In this document: piece after piece, positions 16,316 to 24,537 of the stretch
Position numbering within the stretch: position 1 is the first letter of the stretch
How the letters are laid out: each line of letters begins with the position of its first letter
NCBI GenBank assembly: GCA_022447545.1
Contig: JAKVBI010000032.1
Span: forward strand, 1-47,242
Direction: 5' to 3'
DNA: 47,242 nt
Origin: Myxococcota bacterium
Lineage (GTDB): Bacteria > Myxococcota_A > UBA9160 > SMWR01
Translations under genes and position numbers: made by a program
The notes under the pieces: model-generated
Told to the model about the DNA's origin: nothing
Databases searched by the model: none
Seen by the model: the letters and a program-made list of their open reading frames with translations, nothing else

Positions 16316-17101
16316 ATGAATCCCGATACGAGTTTGTTCAGCCGGCTGGGTGTGAGCGCGCGGCGGCGCCCCGAGGGCCCCGTGTTTTTGGATCCTTTCC
16401 CGTCGATCTGTTCCAACGGTGCCGTGCGTGCGAGCGTACTGGTGCTGATGGTCGACATGATGGCTGGTTTCATTGCTGAAGCGCGCTCCGAGGGCGACTG
16501 GGTCTTCACCACGGATCTCTCGCTCCGATCTCCCACCCAGCGAATTCCCGAACGGCTCGAATGTGAGGGCGAGCTTTTGAGGGCGGGCCGCGGATCGGTG
16601 ATCTGTGGGGTGCGGATCCTCGAGAATGGACGTGATTTTGCCTACGGCGAGGCTGGATTCGTGCGGCTCGCCCGGCGGCACGGGGATCCCGCGAAACCTC
16701 ACCTGCACGATGATTCAGGCCTGGCTCCCGTGGAGAACATCGAACGCCCTCTGATGGAGGAGGTCGGGATCGAAGTGGTTTCGGCTGCCGCGGGGAAAGT
16801 GCAGGTGGCGCTCGGCGATCGCCTTCGAAACCCCGCCGGCGCCATGCAGGGAGCCATCGTATCGCTGGTTGCCGAACGCGCCGCGGAATGCCTCGCCGAG
16901 CACGATCGCGGCGGGCCTCAACGCGTTCGAGATGTCGACATCCGCTACCTCGCCATGGGGCGCGTCGGTCCCATCCACTCCATTACCCACTGGATCGGCG
17001 GGCCGAGTACCGGTTCGCTGCGCGTTGAACTTCGCGACGCAGGTAACGATGACCGCCCCATTGCTGCAGTGCTCGCCAGTGTCGAGTCCGTCCGGGACTG
17101 A
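16316..17101 (+). CDS. Hot-dog fold thioesterase-like protein (double domain)
   Basis: A 261-residue protein that I read as two hot-dog domains in tandem. The first half includes SNGAVRASVLVLMVDMMAGF and WVFTTDLSLRSPTQ; the second includes GDRLRNPAGAMQGAIVSLVAERAAECLAEH, which is the PaaI-like 'G-x-x-Q/H-GG' helix region, and DVDIRYLAMGRVGPIHS. This matches acyl-CoA thioesterases or related acyl-CoA binding proteins of the PaaI/TesB-like kind. The substrate is unknown. The ATG at 16316 opens with MNPDTSLFSRLG; the frame is open upstream, but it overlaps the opposite SMP-30 gene there. It is followed after 86 bases by an SDR gene on the same strand. Confidence 0.82.
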   Translation: MNPDTSLFSRLGVSARRRPEGPVFLDPFPSICSNGAVRASVLVLMVDMMAGFIAEARSEGDWVFTTDLSLRSPTQRIPERLECEGELLRAGRGSVICGVRILENGRDFAYGEAGFVRLARRHGDPAKPHLHDDSGLAPVENIERPLMEEVGIEVVSAAAGKVQVALGDRLRNPAGAMQGAIVSLVAERAAECLAEHDRGGPQRVRDVDIRYLAMGRVGPIHSITHWIGGPSTGSLRVELRDAGNDDRPIAAVLASVESVRD

Positions 17102-17187
17102 CCGGAGCAACGTCGCACCGTGGCCGGTTCGTGTGTCCGTCTGGGAAATCGACGGGATGGTAGGATGCGGACCGCGAAGGGGGAGCC

Positions 17188-17931
17188 ATGGAACTGCGAG
17201 ATCGGACGGCGCTGGTAACGGGTGGCGCGAGTGGCATCGGAGCCGCTGTGGTGGAGGCGCTGCAATCCGAAGGGGCGCGAGTGGCGGTTCTCGACGCCGT
17301 CATCGATTCCGCCCGTGGGGAGGTGAACCTCCGCTGCGACGTGACCTCGGAAGAGCAGGTGGGGCAGAGCGTCGCCAGCGCCCGGGAGTCTCTGGGCGGG
17401 CTCGAACTTGCCTTTATCAATGCCGGGACGGCGGGGGTGGGCAGTGTGCTCGAGATTTCCATGGAAGAATGGGATCGCGTCTCCAACGTCAACCTGCGCG
17501 GCGCCTTCATGACCCTGCAGCACTGCGCGCGTGCCATGGTCGAGGGGGGGCGAGGGGGGGCCATCGTCACGACGGCGTCGAGCGCTGCACTGTTGGCCGA
17601 TCGGGGCTTTCCCCACTACAGCACCTCGAAGATTGCGCTCACTCACCTCACCCGTGTGGCGGCTCGTGAACTGGGCCCCCATGGGATCCGCGTCAACTGC
17701 GTGGCGCCCGGACCCACGCGCACACCCATGACGAAGCCCACTGAGGACATTCCCGGCTTTCAAGATCGCATGCTGGCAGCCACGCCGTTGGGACGTGTGG
17801 GTGAGGCTGGTGACATTGCCCAGGCGGTGCTGGCGCTGTTTCGCTTGGATTGGGTGACGGGTCAGGTTCTCGCCTGTGATGGCGGGATCTCCCTGCACTC
17901 GCCCACCGATGTGATGGACGCTGATTCCTGA
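17188..17931 (+). CDS. Short-chain dehydrogenase/reductase
   Basis: A 247-residue classical SDR. The cofactor site is TGGASGIG (11-18), with Asp36 after strand 2 favouring NAD. The catalytic residues are Ser131, Tyr144 and Lys148 (YSTSK). The usual NNAG is here INAG (77-80), with Ile replacing the first Asn, a variation seen in some SDRs. The C-terminal segment GRVGEAGDIAQAVLALFRLDWVTGQVLACDGG is typical of the FabG-like group. Seven-G tracts occur inside the gene at 17544-17550 and 17554-17560. The ribosome-binding site is GGGGGAG just before the ATG, and TAGGAT at 17161-17166 is a -10-like element. It is convergent with the GT-C-like gene. Confidence 0.93.
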   Translation: MELRDRTALVTGGASGIGAAVVEALQSEGARVAVLDAVIDSARGEVNLRCDVTSEEQVGQSVASARESLGGLELAFINAGTAGVGSVLEISMEEWDRVSNVNLRGAFMTLQHCARAMVEGGRGGAIVTTASSAALLADRGFPHYSTSKIALTHLTRVAARELGPHGIRVNCVAPGPTRTPMTKPTEDIPGFQDRMLAATPLGRVGEAGDIAQAVLALFRLDWVTGQVLACDGGISLHSPTDVMDADS

Positions 17932-17944
17932 AGGGCAGATGGGC

Positions 17945-17967
17945 GTGGCCGGGGCGGGGCCCGCCAT
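17945..17967. terminator. Possible imperfect hairpin between convergent genes
   Basis: GTGGC and GGG can pair with CCC and GCCAT (one G-T pair, one bulge) around a GC-rich loop, between the SDR stop and the stop of the opposite membrane-protein gene. No T tract is present on either strand, so support is weak. Confidence 0.22.
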
Positions 17968-17970
17968 GGC

Positions 17971-19842
17971 TCAGGGCTGCTCTTCGGGTCGTGCTTCTTG
18001 GCAGAAGTCGCGTTCTCGGGTCAGACAGAGCACCTGGTCGTGGCTCGCGCGTAGACGCGCCAGGTCGAGTTCCGGTTCGTCCCGTCGTAGGAAGGGGCGG
18101 ATCAGCGTGAACTCGACCTCGGGGTGGCGCAGGAGGAAGAAGTACGGCCATGCGTCCCCACGCGTGACCAGGGCGACGCGGGATCCTGGGGCGAGAGGTG
18201 TCGCCAGGGTGGTTGGGGCCGAGGCCCCGAGGTAGCGGTGAGCGCCCATCAGGCGGTCTCGTCCGTAGTCGCTGGCCCGCCACTCGGCGAAGGGGTGGGC
18301 GCTGGTGCAGACCCAGAGCAGGATCGCCAGGCACAGTCCCCGCAAGAGGGTCCAGCCCAGCGGGGCGGGATGCCAGCGCTCGAGTAGCGCGGCCAGGCAC
18401 AAACTTGCTCCCGCGAACACGGGTGAGAGCATCCGGGCGTTCCAGGGGAACCAGGCCACCGCCCAGGCGAACAGGATCCAGGCGCTGAGGAGGGTCGTTG
18501 AGGCGGCGATCCGGCTGTCCCGGCGCGGGCCTTTCAGCCATGGGGCGATCAGCACCGAGGGCAGGAGCAGGGCGAAACCCAGAGGGCCGAACCACGAGGT
18601 TTCGGGCCCGGGTTTCCAGGTGATGTCGAATTGCCAGTTGGCGTTGGTGCCAGCGCCGGCGAAGAACTCGGCGCAGCACTGGGCGTAGAGAGCATCCAGT
18701 GTTTCTGGAATAGAGATCCCGGTCAGCGCACGGATGCCCGAGTCGATGGGTTGTAACAGGTGCGGGGCCTGCAGGGCGTAGCGCACGAGGTTGGCCGCGG
18801 TGCCGAGCACCCCGTCACCGTTGCGGTGGAAGGCTACGAAGTTCGAGGGGCCCATGGGGTCGCCGTACTCGGCCTGGTTGTGGCCGAATAGCCAGGCCTG
18901 TCCCACGATTCCGAGTGGCAGTGCCAGCGCAAGGCCCGGCCGGGCGCACTGGCGGGCCAGTTGGCCGAACGCGGCCACGCCGTGGCGGCGGACCAACGAA
19001 ATGCCGAAACAGATCGCAAAGGGCACGCCGAAGGCCACGAAACTCGTCTTGGCCGACACTCCGAAAGCCAGTGCGAAGATCAGCAGCAGGGCGTCCCGTC
19101 GTTCGAGTTGGTCGCGCAGTCGCTCGGCCAACAGCAGCGCCGCCAACGCAGCCAACGCTGCGAAGACATTGTTCTTGGCGACCGTGGATTGGGCGACGAG
19201 TTGGGGGAGCGACGCCACTACGAAACTGGTGGCGAGCGCCGCTTCGCGACGAGCGTGGCGTCGCGCCAGCGCGTAGGCGCCGGTGACGATGGCCACGTAG
19301 GCGAGCCACTGCAGGCTGGCGTTGGCGTAGTCCGAGTGCCAGCGCAGAAAGAGATGGCTCAGGATGTCGCCGCCCGTGGGAAAGGCCACCAGGTGGTACT
19401 TGCTGAAGTGCTCGGGCAGGAGGGTTGCGTCCTGCTGGAAGAGGAGAACGCGTGGAAGGTGATAGGTGAGGGCGTCCGAAGTGTGGGGCGGGAGCAGAAA
19501 CGTCTGGGCGAACAGGTAGCCCCAGGCCAGGGCGAGCAGGCTCAAACTCACCGGGGCCTGGCGCCAAAGGTCGAGGGCAGCGTCGCGGGCTTGCTTCCAC
19601 TGCGTGTGTTCGCGCACCAGCACGGCGAGGGCAGCTGCCAGTAATAAACCCTCCACGACCAGGGACAGGGTCGGCGCGGACAGCAGGAATGCGGCCTGAA
19701 AACTGGTCGACAGTGCAATCAGTGCACTCAGAACCCCGAGGCACAGGGAATCTGACAGTCGCCGGCTCGGCGCGTGAAACCAGAGGGTGGCTCCGGCACA
19801 GAGGACGGCCACTTCGACCAAAGAGAGCGCGGACGCGAACAT
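17971..19842 (-). CDS. Polytopic membrane protein, GT-C (family 39-like) glycosyltransferase fold
   Basis: A 623-residue inner-membrane protein with ten or more hydrophobic segments. The first large periplasmic loop contains TSDALTYHLPRVLLFQQ and HFSKYHLVAFPTGGDI. This fits GT-C glycosyltransferases of the ArnT/PMT kind, which take sugars from polyprenyl phosphate, with an Asp in the first loop as the likely catalytic acid. The C-terminal 80 residues (YLGASAP onwards, ending near DFCQEARPEEQP) look soluble, as in that group. Activity and acceptor are unknown. The ATG at 19842 has no Shine-Dalgarno sequence; TAGCCT at 19852-19857 would give a leader of only three or four bases. A GT2-methyltransferase fusion at 27717 could supply a lipid-linked sugar, which is speculative. 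Confidence 0.82.
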   Translation of the reverse strand: MFASALSLVEVAVLCAGATLWFHAPSRRLSDSLCLGVLSALIALSTSFQAAFLLSAPTLSLVVEGLLLAAALAVLVREHTQWKQARDAALDLWRQAPVSLSLLALAWGYLFAQTFLLPPHTSDALTYHLPRVLLFQQDATLLPEHFSKYHLVAFPTGGDILSHLFLRWHSDYANASLQWLAYVAIVTGAYALARRHARREAALATSFVVASLPQLVAQSTVAKNNVFAALAALAALLLAERLRDQLERRDALLLIFALAFGVSAKTSFVAFGVPFAICFGISLVRRHGVAAFGQLARQCARPGLALALPLGIVGQAWLFGHNQAEYGDPMGPSNFVAFHRNGDGVLGTAANLVRYALQAPHLLQPIDSGIRALTGISIPETLDALYAQCCAEFFAGAGTNANWQFDITWKPGPETSWFGPLGFALLLPSVLIAPWLKGPRRDSRIAASTTLLSAWILFAWAVAWFPWNARMLSPVFAGASLCLAALLERWHPAPLGWTLLRGLCLAILLWVCTSAHPFAEWRASDYGRDRLMGAHRYLGASAPTTLATPLAPGSRVALVTRGDAWPYFFLLRHPEVEFTLIRPFLRRDEPELDLARLRASHDQVLCLTRERDFCQEARPEEQP

Positions 19843-19851
19843 GCCACCGCT

Positions 19852-19857
19852 AGGCTA
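19852..19857 (-). promoter_or_regulatory. -10 element (TAGCCT) of a possible leaderless membrane-protein transcript
   Basis: TAGCCT on the minus strand ends nine bases before the ATG at 19842. No ribosome-binding site is visible between the two, and no clear -35 element is seen. Confidence 0.35.
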
Positions 19858-19871
19858 GTGCTTCGCCGAGC

Positions 19872-20759
19872 TCAGCGGGAATCCGGATTCGGGGCACTTC
19901 GATCCGCACCTTCGGGGCCGGCCGCTGGCAGCAGGGTGCGCACCGCATCGGCCGCCAGCTGCGCGAACCCGGTGGGGCCGAGCCGCTCGACGCGTGAGGC
20001 GTCGAAAACTTCCAAGGTCAGGGGGCTGAGGCTGCCCAGATCGTCCAGACGGTGCAGCAGGTGGCTGTAGTCGATGACGCCCTCGCCTGGAACGAGCCTC
20101 GCGTGGCGGGAGGCGTGTGCGAGATCGGCGGGCGGCTGGGCCGGGGCATCGCTCAATTGGATGCTGCCGATCCGGTCGGCAGCCAGGGGTTCGAGGTCCG
20201 CAAACGAGCCGGGTCCGTGTTGAACGTGCCAGGTGTCGACGGTGAGTCGAGCTCGCTCGTGGCCGCTGGCCGCTACGACCCGAGCCGCACTGGGGAGGTC
20301 GGGTGTGGGACGGCTGCGGCTGAATTCGAGATAGGTGAGCAGGCCAACACAAGCGGCCCGCTCGCACACGTTTGCCAGCGCGTCTGCACAGGCCTGTTCC
20401 GAGACCCCCGGCGTTCCCAGCTGGAGGAGGTTCACTCCGCGGGCTCCCATGCCCTCGGCGAATTCGAAGATCTCGGCTTCGGTCGCCTCCTCGTGGTAGG
20501 GACCTCCCGGGTCGTTGGGCCCCACCCAGGACACCAGGGCGTCGAGGTCCTGGAGCACGAGACCACTGTCGTCGAGCATGCGGCGCATCTCCGGGATCGA
20601 GGGGCCCCGACTCCGGGAGGGGTGGTAGTGGCCCGGCCACAAGGTGATGCCCGCGTAGTCGCCCCGTTGGGCGGCTTCCAGCAGGATCTCCAGTGGCGGG
20701 TTCTCGAGCATGCCCGAGCTGAGGACCAAGTCACGGGGGCCGAGATCGAAGGGGGGCAT
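19872..20759 (-). CDS. Sugar-phosphate isomerase/epimerase-type TIM-barrel protein
   Basis: A 295-residue xylose-isomerase-like TIM barrel, paralogous to the protein at 4440-5276. The same series of site motifs appears: YLEFSR (Glu), VDTWHV (Asp, His), QLSDAP, R-LVPGEGVID and LEVFDAS (Glu). Substrate unknown. ATG 20759 has GGAG seven bases upstream; the open frame beyond it overlaps the divergent amidohydrolase promoter region and is unlikely to be translated. The C-terminal residues are Pro-, Gly- and Asp-rich and probably disordered. A TAGGCT -10-like element lies at 20777-20782 on the minus strand. The stop is 29 bases from the start of the GT-C-like gene, but that gene appears to have its own promoter. 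Confidence 0.88.
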   Translation of the reverse strand: MPPFDLGPRDLVLSSGMLENPPLEILLEAAQRGDYAGITLWPGHYHPSRSRGPSIPEMRRMLDDSGLVLQDLDALVSWVGPNDPGGPYHEEATEAEIFEFAEGMGARGVNLLQLGTPGVSEQACADALANVCERAACVGLLTYLEFSRSRPTPDLPSAARVVAASGHERARLTVDTWHVQHGPGSFADLEPLAADRIGSIQLSDAPAQPPADLAHASRHARLVPGEGVIDYSHLLHRLDDLGSLSPLTLEVFDASRVERLGPTGFAQLAADAVRTLLPAAGPEGADRSAPNPDSR

Positions 20760-20864
20760 GGCGGGACTCCAGTTCCAGCCTACCACGCGCACCCCGCTTA
20801 CTCCGCGGCGAGGGAACCGCCGGGGCCCGGGGTATGGGTCGGTCGGGGGCGCTCCGTCAATGGT

Positions 20865-20870
20865 TAGAAT
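20865..20870 (+). promoter_or_regulatory. -10-like element (TAGAAT) before the amidohydrolase gene
   Basis: TAGAAT matches the -10 consensus at five of six positions and lies 29 bases before the ATG at 20900, leaving room for the GGAGG ribosome-binding site. No clear -35 hexamer is seen. Confidence 0.35.
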
Positions 20871-20899
20871 GGCCTCGTACCCATCTGATGGAGGACGAG

Positions 20900-22405
20900 A
20901 TGACGGATCGGCCCACACGTTCGACCCGAATTCGTGAACAGCTGGACCACCCGGTCGTGGACGGCGACGGGCACCTCACCGAGTTCTACCCGGGCTTTCT
21001 CGAATACGTCGAGAAGGTGGGGGGCGGAGATTTTGCGCGGCGCTATGTCGGGGGCTTCGGAGCCAGCCCCACGGGAGGAGGACATCGGGGCGGCGACTTT
21101 GCGGGCTGGGCGGACCAGAGCTGGGAGGAGCGACGTCACCACCGGACCCGGCGTGCAGCCTGGTGGGGTTCTCCAACTCGCAACCTGATGGACGCGGCCA
21201 CGACGGCATTGCCGGGCCTGCTCTACGAGCGCATGGAAGAACTCGGCATGGACTACTCGATCGTCTACGGAGGCCTGGGCCTCTATCTGCCCATCGAGCC
21301 CGAAGAGGAGACGCGGCGAATCACCGTTCGAGCCCTCAACACTCTTCAGGCGGACATGTATCGCGAGTACGCGGACCGACTTACTCCAGTGGCGTGCATT
21401 CCCATGCACACGCCCGAAGAAGCCATCGAAGAACTCGAACATTCGGTCGTTCGGCTCGGCCATAAGGTGATCATGATCCCATCGGGTGTCCTGCGGCCGA
21501 TCCCGGCGATCCACGAGACGGCTCCCGAGGCATTTCCGGACGCCCATTGGGTCGACCATTACACCCTGGATTCCGATCACGACTACGATCCGTTCTGGGC
21601 GAAATGTGTGGAGCTGAAGGTCGCAGTGACCGCACACTCGGGGACCCTCCCCATGATTCCCTGGGCGGGACGTTCGATCTCGAACTTCTGCTTCAACCAC
21701 ATCGGCAACCACGCGCTCCACCAGGCCGCCCTGTGCAAAGCCTTGGTGATGGGGGGGGTGACTCATCGATTCCCGACCCTTCATTTCGCTCTGCTCGAGG
21801 GCGGTGCCGCGTGGGCCTGCAAGCAGTTCGCCGATCTGGTCGGGATGTGGGAGAAGCGCAGTGTGACGGGACTCGAGGCCACCAATCCAGCCAACCTCGA
21901 CGTGCCGCGCTATATCGAGTTGATCGGCCGCTACGGGGGCCGCTTTGCCGAGGACAAGCTCGAACAGGTGGAGGCCTCTCTGGGCAGTTTTTTTCAGTCC
22001 GATGTTGCTGCCGAGGACCTGGACGAGTGGGCCGCCATGGCGCTGGGTCAGGCCGAAGATTTTGTCGATCGTTTTGCGTCGAGACTGTTCTTCGGCTGCG
22101 AGGCCGACGACGCCAGCGTGGCCTGGGCCTTCGATACGCGCGTCAATCCTTTCGGGGCCCGCCTGAAGGCCGTGCTCGGTAGTGACATCGGCCACTTTGA
22201 TGTGCCCGACATGGCGGCGGTGATCGAAGAGGCCTACGAGTTGCGGGAGCGGGAGCTTCTCGATGCCGACGAATTTCGGGATTTCGCTTTCGCGAATGCC
22301 GTGCGGCTTCACGGGGGGATGAACCCGGATTTCTTCGTGGGTACGGCCGTCGAGGAGCAGGCCGCCAAGCTACTGGCCGCCGAAGCATCGGGCCGGAAAG
22401 CTTGA
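20900..22405 (+). CDS. Amidohydrolase family protein (amidohydrolase-2 type)
   Basis: A 501-residue metal-dependent hydrolase of the amidohydrolase-2 (ACMSD/uracil-5-carboxylate-like) group. Landmarks are the N-terminal strand VVDGDGHLTE, PVACIPMHTPEEAIEEL, VTAHSGTLPMIPW (the His ligand strand), RFPTLHFALLEGGAAW and the final metal-site strand GSDIGHFDVPD. The first motif is DGDGH, not the usual D-x-H-x-H, so one N-terminal ligand may be an Asp; this is common in the group. It may be a decarboxylase or hydrolase, and the substrate is unknown. Start ATG 20900 has GGAGG five bases upstream; an in-frame ATG at 20888 overlaps that site. An eight-G tract lies in the gene at 21751-21758. Confidence 0.9.
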   Translation: MTDRPTRSTRIREQLDHPVVDGDGHLTEFYPGFLEYVEKVGGGDFARRYVGGFGASPTGGGHRGGDFAGWADQSWEERRHHRTRRAAWWGSPTRNLMDAATTALPGLLYERMEELGMDYSIVYGGLGLYLPIEPEEETRRITVRALNTLQADMYREYADRLTPVACIPMHTPEEAIEELEHSVVRLGHKVIMIPSGVLRPIPAIHETAPEAFPDAHWVDHYTLDSDHDYDPFWAKCVELKVAVTAHSGTLPMIPWAGRSISNFCFNHIGNHALHQAALCKALVMGGVTHRFPTLHFALLEGGAAWACKQFADLVGMWEKRSVTGLEATNPANLDVPRYIELIGRYGGRFAEDKLEQVEASLGSFFQSDVAAEDLDEWAAMALGQAEDFVDRFASRLFFGCEADDASVAWAFDTRVNPFGARLKAVLGSDIGHFDVPDMAAVIEEAYELRERELLDADEFRDFAFANAVRLHGGMNPDFFVGTAVEEQAAKLLAAEASGRKA

Positions 22406-22432
22406 TTCCAGCCTCGCTGGGCGATGGTCTCC

Positions 22433-23683
22433 TCAGACGCCGGACGTGAAGCAGAAGCGCACGGGCAACTCCTTGATGCCGCCCACCAGGTTCGAGCGCA
22501 GGCGGCGCGGCTCGCTGACGAGTTCCACTGCTTCGATCCGCGGAATCAGGTACTTGAAGGCCATCTCCATCTCTAGGCGGGCCACGTGGGCACCGGCGCA
22601 AAAATGTTCACCGATCCCGAACGCGAGATGGCGGTTGGGCGTGCGGTCGATGACGAAGTCGTCGGGCCGGTCGAAGACTTCTTCGTCCCGGTTGGCCGAG
22701 GGGTAGAAGAGGGCCAGATGTTCGCCTTTACGGATCTTCTGGCCCCGGATCTCCGTGTCCTGAGTGGCGGTGCGGCCGAAGTGAATGATGGGGCTGTTGA
22801 AGCGCAGGATCTCCTCGATGGCGGGTTGGAGGAGTGCCGGGTCGGCCTGGATGCGACGCAGGGCATCGGGGTGCTGGATCAGGTTCAGCATGCCCCCGCT
22901 GGTGGCGTTGCGCGTGGTTTCGTTGCCCGCGACCAGGATGACCTGGCAGTAGGAGAGGACCTCCATGGGGGCGAGCCTTCGGCCGTTGACCTCCGCCTGG
23001 TTGAAGAGCGAGATCAGGTCGTCGGAGGGGTTCTTTTGCTTGGCCTCGGCCAGCTCACCGAAGTACTGGTAGATCTCACGGAGCGCATTTTCGGCGCTCT
23101 GGCTGGAACTCGTGCCGGGATCCCGATAGTCCGGGTCGTTGGCTCCAATGATCCGGTTGGTCCAGTCGAATAGCAGCTTCCAGTCGGACTCGGGGACGCC
23201 CAGCAGCCAGGCGATGACGGCGATGGGAAGCGGTGCCGAGATTCGCGCCACGAAGTCGACCTCGGGGGTCGGATCGTTCAGGAGGTCCTCGACGATGCGC
23301 CGAGCGATGCGGTCGATGTCGCCGTGGATGCGTCGCAGGGCGCGGGGGGTGAAGCGGCGGCTCACGATCTGTCGGAAGGGGCCGTGGTCCGGTGGGTCCA
23401 TTTCGATGAGCGTGGGCGGCGGGTCGAATTTCCGAGTGCGGGTCCTGGCCATGACGAGTTGGGGAGCGCTCAGAAACAGATCCGGTCGCTTCCCAATGGC
23501 CGTGATATCGGCGTGCTTGGTGATGGCCCAGAAGGGCAGGTCGAAGCGGTCCCAACGCGCGACGGGGGCCTCTGCACGCAGCCGACGCCAGGTGTCGTGG
23601 GGGTAGCCGTGTTCCTGGAAATAGGAGGGCTGGATGATCTCGAGGTCATCGAAGGATGCGTCCAAGGTGGCTGTGTTCGGCAT
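22433..23683 (-). CDS. Cytochrome P450, CYP124/CYP125-like I helix
   Basis: A 416-residue soluble P450. The haem loop is AFGIGEHFCAG with Cys362; ExxR is Glu291-Arg294; the I helix reads VAGNETTRNA (251-260). The AGNETTRN form, instead of AGxDTT, is a hallmark I know from the CYP124/CYP125/CYP142 cluster that oxidises the tail of cholesterol or methyl-branched lipids, here closest to CYP125. The functional link is inference. The gene begins 29 bases after the nitroreductase stop, so they form one transcript. The frame is open upstream, but MPNTATLDASFDDL at 23683 is the natural N-terminus. Confidence 0.94.
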   Translation of the reverse strand: MPNTATLDASFDDLEIIQPSYFQEHGYPHDTWRRLRAEAPVARWDRFDLPFWAITKHADITAIGKRPDLFLSAPQLVMARTRTRKFDPPPTLIEMDPPDHGPFRQIVSRRFTPRALRRIHGDIDRIARRIVEDLLNDPTPEVDFVARISAPLPIAVIAWLLGVPESDWKLLFDWTNRIIGANDPDYRDPGTSSSQSAENALREIYQYFGELAEAKQKNPSDDLISLFNQAEVNGRRLAPMEVLSYCQVILVAGNETTRNATSGGMLNLIQHPDALRRIQADPALLQPAIEEILRFNSPIIHFGRTATQDTEIRGQKIRKGEHLALFYPSANRDEEVFDRPDDFVIDRTPNRHLAFGIGEHFCAGAHVARLEMEMAFKYLIPRIEAVELVSEPRRLRSNLVGGIKELPVRFCFTSGV

Positions 23684-23712
23684 CGGTCCCGCCCGCCCCG
23701 CCAGATCCAGGT

Positions 23713-24369
23713 TCAGCCCTTCCAGAGCGGTCCGTCGATTTCGAAATCGAGCCCCTGGCCCCAACGGTCCTTGAAGGTGACTTCGTGAGCGGGGGTACGC
23801 GGTGCCACCCCCCAACGGCCGGTGGGGTATCCCAAACTTACACAGCAGGCAAAGATCCAGCCCTCGTCCTGGGGAACTTCGAGGACTTCGAGGGTTTCGT
23901 CGGCAGCCAGCATGAAGGCACTGGTGAGTGAAGTGCCGACGCCTTCGCCGCGGGCCGCCAGCATGGCGCTCCAGACCGCCGGAAAAATGGATCCCCCGGT
24001 GGGGTCGCCCAGGCAGAAGCCCATCAGATAGAGGGGAACCGATTCGAAGTTCTCGGCGAGCCAATCTGCCGAGCGCTTCACTCGCAGCCACTGGGCGTGG
24101 TCCGCGTCCGCGGGGTTTGCTTCCGCGGCGTCGGTTTTGTCCTTGTAGATGTTGTCCCAGACCATTCCCAGGCAGCGCCGGTAGAGTGGCCCCAGACGGT
24201 CCTTGACCTCTTGCGACTCCACCAGCAGGAATCGCCAGTTCTGGGCATTTCCGCCGCTGGGCGCGCGGATCGCTGCGTCGAGGATTCGCTGCTGCACTTC
24301 GACGGGGATTGGGTCGGGTTTGACTCGGCGCATGGCGCGCGTGGTGTAGAGAGCTTCATGAAGGTCCAT
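23713..24369 (-). CDS. Nitroreductase family protein
   Basis: A 218-residue flavin (FMN) oxidoreductase of the nitroreductase/BluB fold. It shows the family landmarks: the N-terminal helix with TTRAMRRVKPDPIP, RAPSGGNAQNWRFLLV (FMN-phosphate site), GMVWDNIY, GGSIFPAVWSAMLAARGEGVGTSLT and the later VSLGYPTGRWG segment. These enzymes reduce nitro, quinone or ene groups, and some dehalogenate or oxidise thiazolines. Substrate unknown. It has no obvious Shine-Dalgarno sequence. It is the first gene of a two-gene minus-strand transcript with the CYP125-like P450 and is divergent from the DUF1214 gene. Confidence 0.92.
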   Translation of the reverse strand: MDLHEALYTTRAMRRVKPDPIPVEVQQRILDAAIRAPSGGNAQNWRFLLVESQEVKDRLGPLYRRCLGMVWDNIYKDKTDAAEANPADADHAQWLRVKRSADWLAENFESVPLYLMGFCLGDPTGGSIFPAVWSAMLAARGEGVGTSLTSAFMLAADETLEVLEVPQDEGWIFACCVSLGYPTGRWGVAPRTPAHEVTFKDRWGQGLDFEIDGPLWKG

Positions 24370-24443
24370 GCCGCCGAGAGTCGCACCGGCCAGGGTCGTC
24401 CGTCAACGTGCTTGGACGGGGAGGAGTAGATTCATGGGACGCT

Positions 24444-24465
24444 CCTGCTTCGTGGGACGAGCAGG
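24444..24465. repeat. Inverted repeat upstream of the DUF1214 promoter
   Basis: CCTGCT (24444-24449) and AGCAGG (24460-24465) are perfect inverted arms; CGT and ACG extend the stem with one bulged T and a GGG loop. It ends 13 bases upstream of the -10-like TATGAT, so it covers the expected -35 region and could be an operator. Confidence 0.4.
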
Positions 24466-24478
24466 CGCCCCCCCAGGG

Positions 24479-24484
24479 TATGAT
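24479..24484 (+). promoter_or_regulatory. -10 element (TATGAT) for the DUF1214-NTF2-P450 run
   Basis: TATGAT matches the -10 consensus at five of six positions, 53 bases before the ATG at 24538. It lies just downstream of an inverted repeat that occupies the -35 position; no consensus -35 sequence is seen there. Confidence 0.4.
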
Positions 24485-24537
24485 CGGTTTCCCCATCGGG
24501 CTCTGAGAGCCAGCACCACGCGACAGGAGAGATCCCC

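Noticed and set aside
20864-22312. 482-residue antisense frame inside the amidohydrolase gene
   Set aside because: The opposite strand encodes a clear family protein with a good ribosome-binding site, and the antisense protein has no domain or start signal.
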